This document shows positions 15,881 through 23,420 of a stretch of DNA of 64,000 nucleotides, one piece after another. The notes below the pieces were generated by a model, which saw only the letters and a list, made by a program, of their open reading frames with translations, did not search any database and was not told where the DNA came from. The stretch lies in NCBI GenBank assembly GCA_902781045.1, contig CACZHT010000016.1:1-64000 (forward strand). Reading direction: 5' to 3'. Position 1 is the stretch's first letter. The number at the start of each line of letters is the position of its first letter. The translations under genes and the position numbers were made by a program. Source of the DNA: an uncultured Bacteroidales bacterium (GTDB taxonomy: Bacteria > Bacteroidota > Bacteroidia > Bacteroidales > Muribaculaceae).

Positions 15881-17182
15881 CTACTCGTCGTCGGTGTCGT
15901 CCTCCGAGAACATGTCGGCGGCTTTGCCCTTGAGGCGTTCCCAGAAGCTGGTTTTCTTGGGCTTCTTGGGCTCTTTTGGGGGCTGCTCGCGCACGGGCTC
16001 GGGCGTGACGGGCCGTTGGGTGGCCACCTGGAAGCCGTCGTCATAGTTGCGGCGGGTGATGCAGGTGTCGCTGGGCTGGATGTCGGCAGCTGCCTTGGCC
16101 AGCAGGCAGAATGCCTCGATATATTCGGCACGGTTGAAGCTGTGGTTGAGGATGTTGAGCGACTGTGGGTAGTGACCCATGCGCACGCTCAGCTTGGTGG
16201 TCTCCTCGAGCTTCTTGGCCAGTCCCTGCAGCTGTGCGCCGCCACCGATGAGGACAATGGTGCGGATGTCGTCGGCGGTCATGCCGGCCAGATTGAGCTG
16301 GTTCTTGATGTTGGCGATGATCTCGCGGTTGCGGGCGGCGATAAAGTTGGCCGCTTCGCTGCTGTTCACCCCCTCGATGACGATGTTGTCAACATTGGCC
16401 TCAAGAGGGTTGTTGATGTTCTTCTTGACACGTTCGGCGGTGTCCTCAAGCACGCTCAGCCCGTTGCTGATGTCACGGGTGATGTTGCGGCCGCCCAGTG
16501 GCAGGGTCGACAGGTAGGCCAGAGAGCCGTCCTTGTAGATGCTCACGGTGGTCGTCTCGGCTCCCAGGTCGACCAGCATGCAGCCCAGACGCTCGCTGTC
16601 GGTGAGCACATACTCGCCCACGGCCAGCGGGGTGACGATGTAGTCCTTGACGTTGATGCCGAAGCTCATCACACGGGTCAGATTCTGCTTGATGGCGGGC
16701 TTGGCCACGATGAGGTTGGCCTTGATTTTGATGCTCGACCCCACGACACCCACCGGGTCGGCGGTGACATTCTTGTCGACCAGAAAGGTGCGAGGCACCA
16801 CGGCGATGGTCTCGTAGTTCTTGATGGGGTTGCGGCTGGCGTCGCGGATGATGCCGGCGATAATCTCGGTGGTGATGGGCTTGGTGGCGTCCAGACCGCG
16901 GTTGACCTCGCTGACCTCGCTGTGCAGCGAGCGTCCGCTGATGCCGATGTACACCTGCGTCACATCGCCGCCCACCTGATCCTCAATGTTCTTGATGATG
17001 CGGTTGATGGCTGCCTTGACGTTCTCCACATTCTGCACGCAGCCATAGCGCACACAGTTGCTCAGGCGCTCCTCGACCAGGTGGCTCACGCTCACCATGC
17101 CCGCGGGCGACTTCTCGGCCACAGCACCCACAATCTTGCTGGACCCAATCTCAAATGCTACAATATACTGGTTCTTATCCAT
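15881..17182 (-). CDS. ftsA: Cell division protein FtsA (433 aa)
   Basis: FtsA is the actin-like protein that tethers FtsZ to the membrane. It starts DKNQYIVAFEIGSSKIVGAV (phosphate 1), with the 1C domain after it, then MLVDLGAETTTVSIYKDG (phosphate 2) and TIVLIGGGAQLQGL (adenosine motif). The C-terminus (KKTSFWERLKGKAADMF) is an amphipathic membrane-targeting helix, followed by an acidic EDDTDDE end. I start at the ATG at 17182; the longer frame to 17434 overlaps the promoter and spurious sequence. ftsQ, its usual neighbour, is 3.4 kb away because of the inserted toxin array. Confidence 0.95.
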   Translation of the reverse strand: MDKNQYIVAFEIGSSKIVGAVAEKSPAGMVSVSHLVEERLSNCVRYGCVQNVENVKAAINRIIKNIEDQVGGDVTQVYIGISGRSLHSEVSEVNRGLDATKPITTEIIAGIIRDASRNPIKNYETIAVVPRTFLVDKNVTADPVGVVGSSIKIKANLIVAKPAIKQNLTRVMSFGINVKDYIVTPLAVGEYVLTDSERLGCMLVDLGAETTTVSIYKDGSLAYLSTLPLGGRNITRDISNGLSVLEDTAERVKKNINNPLEANVDNIVIEGVNSSEAANFIAARNREIIANIKNQLNLAGMTADDIRTIVLIGGGAQLQGLAKKLEETTKLSVRMGHYPQSLNILNHSFNRAEYIEAFCLLAKAAADIQPSDTCITRRNYDDGFQVATQRPVTPEPVREQPPKEPKKPKKTSFWERLKGKAADMFSEDDTDDE

Positions 17183-17257
17183 AAATGATATGATGTTTTT
17201 GTTTTCTAAATATACAGTCGGCGACTGTTCAACACTGCGGTTGCTAATTACTGATTG

Positions 17258-17289
17258 CAAAGGTAATACAAAAGTATGAATCTGGCAAA
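17258..17289 (-). promoter_or_regulatory. ftsA promoter
   Basis: On the minus strand TTTG (17289-17286), a 20-bp spacer, and TACCTTTG (17265-17258) match the consensus perfectly. A second TACTTTTG lies at 17276-17269. This gives ftsA a promoter inside the cluster, right next to the inserted toxin array. Confidence 0.8.
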
Positions 17290-17309
17290 CAAAGTTTCTT
17301 TTCAGTGCT

Positions 17310-17741
17310 TCAGTAAAAGGCAATTTGCCGTCTTTCTCTATTTTTTTGCTTCCGCATCTGTCTTGCATGCATTGGGTGGCTGTGCACGGACGAGAAGGCG
17401 GCGGTGATGGCGCCGTTGGCAAAGTTGCCGCCACCCAGCTCGCTGAGCGTGCCGCCGACGACCGACTGGACGGCGAGTTTGGCCCCGGTCTTGAGCGAGC
17501 CGCCCCACGCCATCAAGCCCTCGCCGCTGCCCACCGACAACAGCCCCATCATCGCCCCGTCGCACTGGAGGAGGGGTTTTCGCAGGTCTTTGCCAAGCGA
17601 CTTCTGCTCAATTGTCACGCGCAGGACATCGACCAGCAGCTCGAGCCAGAACTCCAGGTTCTTGCCCTTTTCATAGCCCCTGACGGCCCATCGCCCTGTA
17701 AAATCGACGGCAGCTATGGCTTGTTGTCGGTCGTTGTCCAT
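17310..17741 (-). pseudogene. Orphan RHS-type toxin tip 1, without toxin domain (143 codons)
   Basis: Residues about 70-117 (SVGSGEGLMAWGGSLKTGAK, SVVGGTLSELGGGNFANGAI, TAAF) match the pre-toxin segment found in Bacteroidales RHS-family polymorphic toxins just before the variable toxin domain (compare the usual GGKFANGAITGAF). The DNA of this core (about 17393-17534) is nearly identical to that of the two other tips upstream. The N-terminal 68 residues (FWLELLVDVLRVTIEQKSLG region) are not recognised. After AAFS the frame diverges and ends 30 residues later, rich in Arg, with no toxin domain. There is no secretion or RHS repeat region, so I class it as a relic or silent cassette end. Confidence 0.6.
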
Positions 17742-17834
17742 TCTAGTCTAGGTTTTGAATAGGAGTTAATGTGGTTAAGTGGTTTAAGTCTAATAAATCA
17801 GCTATCCTTTTAAGGCGTGCGGACATAATTTATT

Positions 17835-18224
17835 TCAATCCAGATTTAGTTTCATACGAATGCTTAATGAATCACATGCATGGGTAAACTCTTCGTACCT
17901 ACTTGTCTCAAAAACAGAAAACTTCTGTTTGTCAATTATGGAGTAAACTGTATCCATTTTATGGACTTCGGCATATAGGCCTTGATTATTCCTAAGAGTG
18001 TCAGATGGATAGTCTCTCTTCATTTTTATTAATACAATATAATTGTCATCATAATTAAAATTATCAACGCATTCAGCAAACACCTTGTCAATTGCTTGGC
18101 CATGCTTACTGTAATAAATCTCGTTTTGGAACCAATAAAAACCCTCTCCTAATTCAAGAGGATAATCAGCTCTAATGCAGGAAATAGAACACAATATTAT
18201 AATAGTGGCTAAAAGTTTTTTCAT
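17835..18224 (-). CDS. Small exported protein, candidate immunity protein (129 aa)
   Basis: MKKLLATIIILCSISCIRA is a signal peptide with a lipobox-like SISC, so a periplasmic protein or lipoprotein is likely. The body (YPLELGEGFYWFQNEIYYSK, CVDNFNYDDNYIVLIKMKRD) is not a family I recognise. The ATG at 18224 lies 2 bp after the stop of RHS tip 2, so the two are almost certainly translated together. In polymorphic toxin loci that position belongs to the immunity gene. The gene is AT-rich compared with its neighbours, as is usual for exchanged cassettes. Immunity function is inferred from position only. Confidence 0.6.
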   Translation of the reverse strand: MKKLLATIIILCSISCIRADYPLELGEGFYWFQNEIYYSKHGQAIDKVFAECVDNFNYDDNYIVLIKMKRDYPSDTLRNNQGLYAEVHKMDTVYSIIDKQKFSVFETSRYEEFTHACDSLSIRMKLNLD

Positions 18225-18226
18225 GA

Positions 18227-18628
18227 CTAATAAATCTTTGGTTGCCAAGATTCAGGTGTCTTATATTGGTACAAACCCCGAAAATTAATATCAAAAGAAG
18301 TCCCTTGGCCATGCAAAAGATGTGCACCGAATGTTTCGCCCAGCTCGCTGAGCGTGCCGCCGACGACCGACTGGACGGCAATTTTGGCCCCGGTCTTCAG
18401 CGAGCCACCCAGGGTCATCAAGTCCTCGCCGCTGCCCAGGTGGTCGCGGTGGCAGTAGCGGACCGAGTCACGTCCGTCAGTGCGGATGACCAGGGCGAAC
18501 AGTCCCTCGGAGCCGTACAGGTAGCACGTCTGCCGCACGGTGTCGCCGCGCTCCTCCAGCTCGTAGTACTTGCCGTGTTCGACAATTAGCAACAATAGCA
18601 GCTCAATATGTTCATTTAAAATAAACAC
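18227..18628 (-). CDS. Orphan RHS-type toxin tip 2 (133 aa)
   Basis: Residues 16-51 are RHS core sequence (VEHGKYYELEERGDTVRQ, YLYGSEGLFALVI, YCHRDHLGS; the DHLGS motif is diagnostic). It joins directly to the pre-toxin segment GEDLMTLGGSLKTGAK and GGTLSELGETFG, which shows that the approximately 150 residues of core normally in between are missing. The last 35 residues (AHLLHGQGTSFDINFRGLYQ to PKIY) are AT-rich in codon use and form a short unknown C-terminal domain. There is no signal peptide or long RHS region, so delivery would need recombination into a full-length gene or activity inside the cell. It lies 2 bp before the candidate immunity gene. Confidence 0.6.
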   Translation of the reverse strand: MFILNEHIELLLLLIVEHGKYYELEERGDTVRQTCYLYGSEGLFALVIRTDGRDSVRYCHRDHLGSGEDLMTLGGSLKTGAKIAVQSVVGGTLSELGETFGAHLLHGQGTSFDINFRGLYQYKTPESWQPKIY

Positions 18629-18682
18629 TATTTATTGCATAAATATAATGGATTCTTGCCTATTGCGTTGATTAATCAGTGG

Positions 18683-19729
18683 CTAGCTCTTCGTATGTGT
18701 CCTATCATTTTTGTAATTTTCACATGACTTAATTAGTGCTTTAACCTGCACAATGTTAAAGTCACTATAAATGCCTTTACGATGAGATAAATGCTCAATT
18801 ATCAAAGAATGTGCTTTGGACTTTTCGCCTAACTTGTTCAGCGAAAATGCTTTGATGAAAGTTACATCATTTACAATTGATTTAGCCCAACGCATTCCCT
18901 CACCATTTGGGCCATAAGCAATCTCGTTAATATCAACTTGCAATAAGTTATTTGCAGCAATCAATGATTCGATAAAGAATTCCTGTTTCATTAACGATTT
19001 TGCCAAAACATATTGACAAAGTGGATCATATCTAGCACTTGAGTATGCTGCTTTTGCATGAAATAAAGCTTTATTAAATTTGCCTAAAACATCATAAGTC
19101 TCTGCCAACAAAATATGGATATAATATTCATCAGGGAATAACCTAATTTTTCGAAGCAAAAACAATTTTATTTTATTGTTATCACCAACATCTTGTAAAT
19201 CATGAAGATGTGAAGAAAAACGATGACTTTGTGTTTTAGACATAATCCTTGCATTACTAGATAACGAAAAGCACTGCTCGCTCAATTCCCTCTGTTCTAT
19301 TTTCCTAATAAACAGGTCTTGCTGAACTTCTTTTTTGCTGAACTCACTGTGCAATCCTCGCCTACGCATAGACAGATGCTTCTCTATCAGTGAAATGCCT
19401 GTAATATAATCACCCATGCAAATTTTGCATCGAGCTTGTTCATACAAGCTATCAAGGATGATAGTATCTGACCAAGACTTGCCTCTGCCACACGATTTTA
19501 TGGTAAACTCTTCTGCTCCCATCGAAAGAATGTTTTGATAAATTGTATCTGCCTGGCAGTATTGCCCGATGGCAAATAATATACCTGCCTCTGAATAATC
19601 TACAAGCAAATCATTGGGCTCAAGCTTTCGTGCAAGTCTAATCTTTTGTAATGCCTCAAGATATTTACCCGAGTCGTATAGTTTGTTGGTCTGTTCAATC
19701 AGCTTCCAATATTCCATCTTTAAAACCAT
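18683..19729 (-). CDS. TPR-type helical repeat protein, candidate immunity protein (348 aa)
   Basis: The sequence has several tetratricopeptide-like helix pairs (LYDSGKYLEALQKIRLARKL, YCQADTIYQNIL, VLGKFNKALFHAKAAYSSAR) and no signal peptide, so it is probably cytosolic and a protein binder. The start, ATG 19729 or 19717, overlaps the last 23-35 bp of the toxin reading frame upstream, a typical toxin-immunity coupling. It is AT-rich (about one third GC by eye), unlike the dcw genes around it. The TPR fold rests on periodic hydrophobic pattern and A/G/Y positions. The immunity role is inferred from position. Confidence 0.65.
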   Translation of the reverse strand: MVLKMEYWKLIEQTNKLYDSGKYLEALQKIRLARKLEPNDLLVDYSEAGILFAIGQYCQADTIYQNILSMGAEEFTIKSCGRGKSWSDTIILDSLYEQARCKICMGDYITGISLIEKHLSMRRRGLHSEFSKKEVQQDLFIRKIEQRELSEQCFSLSSNARIMSKTQSHRFSSHLHDLQDVGDNNKIKLFLLRKIRLFPDEYYIHILLAETYDVLGKFNKALFHAKAAYSSARYDPLCQYVLAKSLMKQEFFIESLIAANNLLQVDINEIAYGPNGEGMRWAKSIVNDVTFIKAFSLNKLGEKSKAHSLIIEHLSHRKGIYSDFNIVQVKALIKSCENYKNDRTHTKS

Positions 19730-20413
19730 CTTTACTGCATGCTATTCCCGTTTTTTTCTTGTTCGGATTTGCAGGTTTCTTGTATTTCTTATTATTATCT
19801 CCTCTCTTGTTATTTCTGTTTTCTCCATAATTGCTACCTGATCTTGTGCTAGTATGCTTATCCCTTGTACTTGGACGAGCACCTTTTGTGTGCTCACCAT
19901 AATGAACTACAGAAGGATGTCAGTTAGACGATGCATTACTTGGAGCGTAAAAGTTATCATAAGCCATAGACAATGCTGTTGTTACTGCGAGAAAAGGGAG
20001 TACTGGATCATCTAAAGCCCAATAACAGTTCCATCATCTGCAATAAGAATCAAAGTAGCTCCTGCTAAAATCTCGGTCAATTGACTTGGTTGGCTCTCAA
20101 CATCGATAGGAACTTCTATTTCAACTTCGAAATCTGAATCGCTATCCTCTGAATTGCCATTGTCATGCATCACATCGTTGAACATGAACGAGAAGGCGGC
20201 GGTGATGGCACTGTTGGCAAAGTTGCCGCCGCCCAGCTCGCTGAGCGTGCCGCCGATGACCGACTGGACAGCGAGTTTGGCCCCGGTCTTCAGCGAGCCG
20301 CCCAGGGCCATCAAGCCCTCGCCGCTGCCCAGGTGGTCGCGTTGGCAGTAGCGGACCGAGTCACGTCCGTCAGTGCGGATGACCAGGGCGAACAGTCCCT
20401 CGGAGCCGTACAG
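19695..20413 (-). pseudogene. Orphan RHS-type toxin tip 3, broken by a frameshift and a TGA
   Basis: From 20413 the minus strand encodes LYGSEGLFALVIRTDGRDS, YCQRDHLGS, GEGLMALGGSLKTGAK, SVIGGTLSELGGGNFAN and AITAAFSFMFNDVMH, i.e. RHS core plus pre-toxin. An acidic stretch ends in DDGTVIGL and TAG (20012-20014). Reading GGGG instead of GGG (about 20018-20020) restores IGALDDPVLPFLAVTTALSM. That frame has one TGA (19920-19922) and then runs to TGA 19695 through a basic toxin-like tail (HYGEHTKGARPSTRDKH, NNKRGDNNKKYKKPANPNKK). The layout is usual for nuclease-type RHS toxins. An in-frame TAG just before LYGS closes the 5' side. Confidence 0.6.
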
Positions 20414-20608
20414 CTAGCCCAATGCTATTGCCTTATTGCGATGCACCTGCTCAAAATTGAGCTTGGCTATCAACAATGTGAAAAAATCAATATGTAAAGA
20501 ACTTAAAATCAAAGTATGGAATATTCAGTCTTGCCCTTACGCCAATTTGAAGATAAAAGAAAAGTTATTCCCTACAATCATTTTTAGCGAAGCGGATTAA
20601 AACTATTC

Positions 20609-21517
20609 CTACCTTTTCTTGTCTACATTTGGTTTCTTGTCTGTGGCGGGTTTCTTGGTGGTCGTGGCTTGCTTGTGCTTGTCGTCGATGGCAAGGGTGT
20701 GGCGGTCCTCGGCCACGGTGATGGTCTGAAGGTCGGGCTCAGGCTCATCGAACGCCGAGTCGTAGGTCATCTCGACCTTGACGGCCTTCTGACGGCGTGT
20801 GGCCACGACCTGGTGGTCCCACTTGACCGAGATGGTGTCGTAGTTCTCCCATCCCTTGGCGGGCATGACCTTGCGGTAGAAGAGCATGAGTTTGCGGAAT
20901 TTGGCTTCGTAGCCGTTGGCATCGCCCATGTTGACGACGTGTCCCTGGATGGCGGGCGTGATGTAGATGTTGTCGCTGTCACGCATGGTGTACATGGTCA
21001 CGAGCGAGCGCAACAGCGAGTCGGACTCGACATACTCGACCATGGGCAGCAGCCGTGTGGCCGGGTACTGCAGGGTGAAGTGCCCCTGCACCACCGGCAC
21101 GTCGGCATGATAGCTGGCGGTGGCTGCCATGCGCTTGCCTTGCCGGTTGACGTAGTAGCTCTGGTCGCCGTCGAAGACCCGGAGTACGGGCACAAGCTGG
21201 CTGGCGCGGATCATGAGCACGCCGCCAGTGGCCTTGACGCACTCAGCTTTCTCGAGATACTCCGAGCGCAGCAGTGCCTGCTCAATGCGGCTGGCATCGA
21301 TTTGCCACATGGGCTTGCCCACGACCTTGAATCCCAGCTTGGCCAGTTCGGCGATGACACCCTGCGGGGTGACAAACTGTGTGGAGTCAGCATTGTCGAT
21401 GGTGACCTCGACACGTTGGCACAGCTCGTCGGCCGCCTTGCCGCGCGCCCAGAAGATGCCCCACAGCAGCAGTGCTGCCATGACGAGCAAGATGGTGTTT
21501 TGAACGATTCGTTTCAA
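20609..21517 (-). CDS. ftsQ: Cell division protein FtsQ (302 aa)
   Basis: A single N-terminal membrane span (NTILLVMAALLLWGIFWARG) precedes a POTRA-like and beta domain (VEVTIDNADSTQFVTPQGVI, KPMWQIDASRIEQALLRSEY, LEKAECVKATGGVLMI) and a Lys-rich periplasmic tail. These are FtsQ/DivIB hallmarks in Bacteroidetes. It scaffolds the FtsQLB complex at the septum. It follows murC by 22 bp, the standard order, but ftsA does not follow: the toxin array does. The 195 bp between the ftsQ stop and tip 3 hold nothing recognisable. Confidence 0.85.
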   Translation of the reverse strand: MKRIVQNTILLVMAALLLWGIFWARGKAADELCQRVEVTIDNADSTQFVTPQGVIAELAKLGFKVVGKPMWQIDASRIEQALLRSEYLEKAECVKATGGVLMIRASQLVPVLRVFDGDQSYYVNRQGKRMAATASYHADVPVVQGHFTLQYPATRLLPMVEYVESDSLLRSLVTMYTMRDSDNIYITPAIQGHVVNMGDANGYEAKFRKLMLFYRKVMPAKGWENYDTISVKWDHQVVATRRQKAVKVEMTYDSAFDEPEPDLQTITVAEDRHTLAIDDKHKQATTTKKPATDKKPNVDKKR

Positions 21518-21539
21518 CTTATCTTGAATTTAGACGAAA

Positions 21540-22904
21540 CTAGATCAGCTGCCGGCGGATGTCGGGGAGCAGGCGGTCGATGTCGCCGGCCCCGGCCGTC
21601 AACAAGATGTCAAAGTTAAGGCTTTTAATTGATTCCACCAATTTTTCGCGCGCAATTATAGCTTTTTTAGCACAGGTGAGGCAATCGAGGATAATCTGGC
21701 TGGTCACTCCGGGGATGGGCTGCTCGCGGGCCGGATAGATGGGAAGCAGATAGACCTCGTCGGCCAGCGAGAGTGCCTGGGCAAACTGCGGAGCGAAGTC
21801 GCGCGTGCGGGTGTAGAGATGAGGCTGGAAGATGACCCCCAGACGGCGCCCGGGATAGAGGTCGCGCACACTGGTGATGCTGGCACGCAACTCGTCGGGA
21901 TGGTGGGCATAGTCATCAATCATCACCCGGCCATGCTCGCCCGGCTCCTTGAGCCAGAACTCAAAGCGGCGCTTGGGCCCCTGGAACGACGCGATGGCGC
22001 GCCGCATGTCATCGGGCGTGACCTCGGTCAGGCGGCAGGCGGCCATGGCCGCGATGGCGTTGTCGATGTTGATGTCGACGGGTACGCCCAGGCTGATGTC
22101 GGCAATGACCTCCCAGGGCGTGACCAGGTCGAATGTGATTTCGCCCTGAGCCTTACGGATGTTCTGGGCATGGAAGTCACCCTCGTGACGACTGTAAGTG
22201 TAGACGCGAACGCCAGGCTGTGGGCGAGGCACGAGCTTCAGGCCCGTGTGCACGATGAGCGCACCGTCGGGGCGCACAAGCTCGGTGAAGTGGGCAAAGC
22301 TCTCGAGGTAGGCATCCTCTGTGCCGTAGATGTCGAGGTGGTCGGGGTCGGTCGAGGTGATGACGGCCACCCATGGAGTGAGCTGGTGGAAAGAGCGGTC
22401 AAACTCGTCGGCCTCGATGACCGAGTAGGGGCTGGAGTGGCTCAGCAGGAAGTTGGTGCCATAGTTGCGCAAGATGCCGCCCAGGAATGCGTTGCACCCC
22501 ACACCGGCACTGTGCAGGATGTGAGCCGCCATGCTCGATGTTGTGGTCTTGCCATGAGTGCCGGCAAAACACAGTCCGCGGCTGTGCTCGGTGACGATGC
22601 CCAGGGCTTTGGCCCGTTTGATGACCTCAAAGCCATTGTCGCGAAACCAGCTGAGCACCGGGTGGTCGGCCGGCATGGCGGCGGTGTAGACCACCAGTGT
22701 CTGCTGCGGGTCGCGACACCATTCGGGGATGAGCGACGGGTCGTCACTGTAGTCGATGTGAACCCCCTCGGCCTCCAACTCGTGGGTCAGTTGGCTGGGT
22801 GTGCGGTCATAGCCTGCCACGCGGCAATGTCGCGCCAGGAAGTAGCGTTCAAGGGCGGCCATGCCGATGCCGCCTGCGCCGATAAAGTAGATATTTTGTT
22901 TCAT
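21540..22904 (-). CDS. murC: UDP-N-acetylmuramate--L-alanine ligase (454 aa)
   Basis: MurC adds L-Ala to UDP-MurNAc. It begins QNIYFIGAGGIGMAALERYF, then has the ATP loop GTHGKTTTSSMAAHIL (about 115-130), EADEFDRSFHQLTP, ITSTDPDHLDIYGT, and the C-terminal DDYAHHPDELRASI and IFQPHLYTRTRDFAPQFA motifs of the family. Length and start are normal. It follows murG, but a four-helix-bundle gene with repeat flanks is inserted between the two. Confidence 0.96.
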   Translation of the reverse strand: MKQNIYFIGAGGIGMAALERYFLARHCRVAGYDRTPSQLTHELEAEGVHIDYSDDPSLIPEWCRDPQQTLVVYTAAMPADHPVLSWFRDNGFEVIKRAKALGIVTEHSRGLCFAGTHGKTTTSSMAAHILHSAGVGCNAFLGGILRNYGTNFLLSHSSPYSVIEADEFDRSFHQLTPWVAVITSTDPDHLDIYGTEDAYLESFAHFTELVRPDGALIVHTGLKLVPRPQPGVRVYTYSRHEGDFHAQNIRKAQGEITFDLVTPWEVIADISLGVPVDINIDNAIAAMAACRLTEVTPDDMRRAIASFQGPKRRFEFWLKEPGEHGRVMIDDYAHHPDELRASITSVRDLYPGRRLGVIFQPHLYTRTRDFAPQFAQALSLADEVYLLPIYPAREQPIPGVTSQIILDCLTCAKKAIIAREKLVESIKSLNFDILLTAGAGDIDRLLPDIRRQLI

Positions 22905-22929
22905 TGTTCTTTTAAAGATCGCCCTTCGG

Positions 22930-22958
22930 GCTGGTAGACCGCTATGCTGGTAGACCGC
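22930..22958. repeat. Tandem GCTGGTAGACCGC repeat, left flank of four-helix gene
   Basis: GCTGGTAGACCGC occurs at 22930-22942 and again at 22946-22958. A reverse-complement copy with one mismatch lies at 23390-23402, beyond the four-helix-bundle gene. The related words GATCGCCCTTCGGGC and CCGCCCTTTGGGAC lie alongside. Confidence 0.6.
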
Positions 22959-22977
22959 CCTTTGGGACTGGTTGATT

Positions 22978-23349
22978 TTAGGATTTTAAGTCATAATTCT
23001 TCTTTAGACCGGAAATCATGCGAGATATTTCTTTGATGTCAAGTGCCACAGCATCAAAAAACTCCTTTGTAATATACTCTAAATCTAGTGCCAAGGTGTA
23101 TTGGCTATAGAGTTCCATTGCAGATCCAAGCGCAAAGTCTAGGAAATGAGATTTTTCTTTGTTAGAAGATCGTCCACAACTCTCGGCTATATTAGAGGAT
23201 ATCGATATTACAGCTCGTCTCATTTGGTCGCATAGTGCAAACTGCTCAACCTTAGGGAATTGGTTGAGAATCAGATAGGTGCTCTTAACCATGGCTCGAG
23301 ATTTCTGCCACACGATTAACTTTTCGAAGGAGAATTTTGAATTTTCCAT
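22978..23349 (-). CDS. Four-helix bundle protein (S23 / 23S rRNA IVS-protein family, 123 aa)
   Basis: The sequence shows the family pattern: FEKLIVWQKSRAMVKSTYLI, FPKVEQFALCDQMRRAVISI, SSNIAESCGRSSNKEK, FLDFALGSAMELYSQYTLAL and IKEISRMISGLKKN. It forms a homopentameric four-helix bundle in solved relatives. The family is named after proteins encoded in intervening sequences of 23S rRNA; the free-standing ones have no firmly known role. It is more AT-rich than the mur genes on both sides. GCTGGTAGAnCGC repeats lie on both sides, so the whole unit looks like an insertion into the cluster. Confidence 0.88.
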   Translation of the reverse strand: MENSKFSFEKLIVWQKSRAMVKSTYLILNQFPKVEQFALCDQMRRAVISISSNIAESCGRSSNKEKSHFLDFALGSAMELYSQYTLALDLEYITKEFFDAVALDIKEISRMISGLKKNYDLKS

Positions 23350-23381
23350 TATGTCAATAAATGCAAAGATTCCATATACTA

Positions 23382-23420
23382 CCAGCGAAGCGTTCTACCA
23401 GCGCGGAGCGCGATCTACCC
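23382..23420. repeat. Inverted GCTGGTAGAACGC repeat, right flank overlapping murG 3' end
   Basis: GCGTTCTACCAGC (23390-23402) is the reverse complement of the left flank repeat at 12 of 13 positions. The adjoining CGCGATCTACC contains the murG stop codon (23415-23417), so the insertion boundary touches the gene end. Confidence 0.55.
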
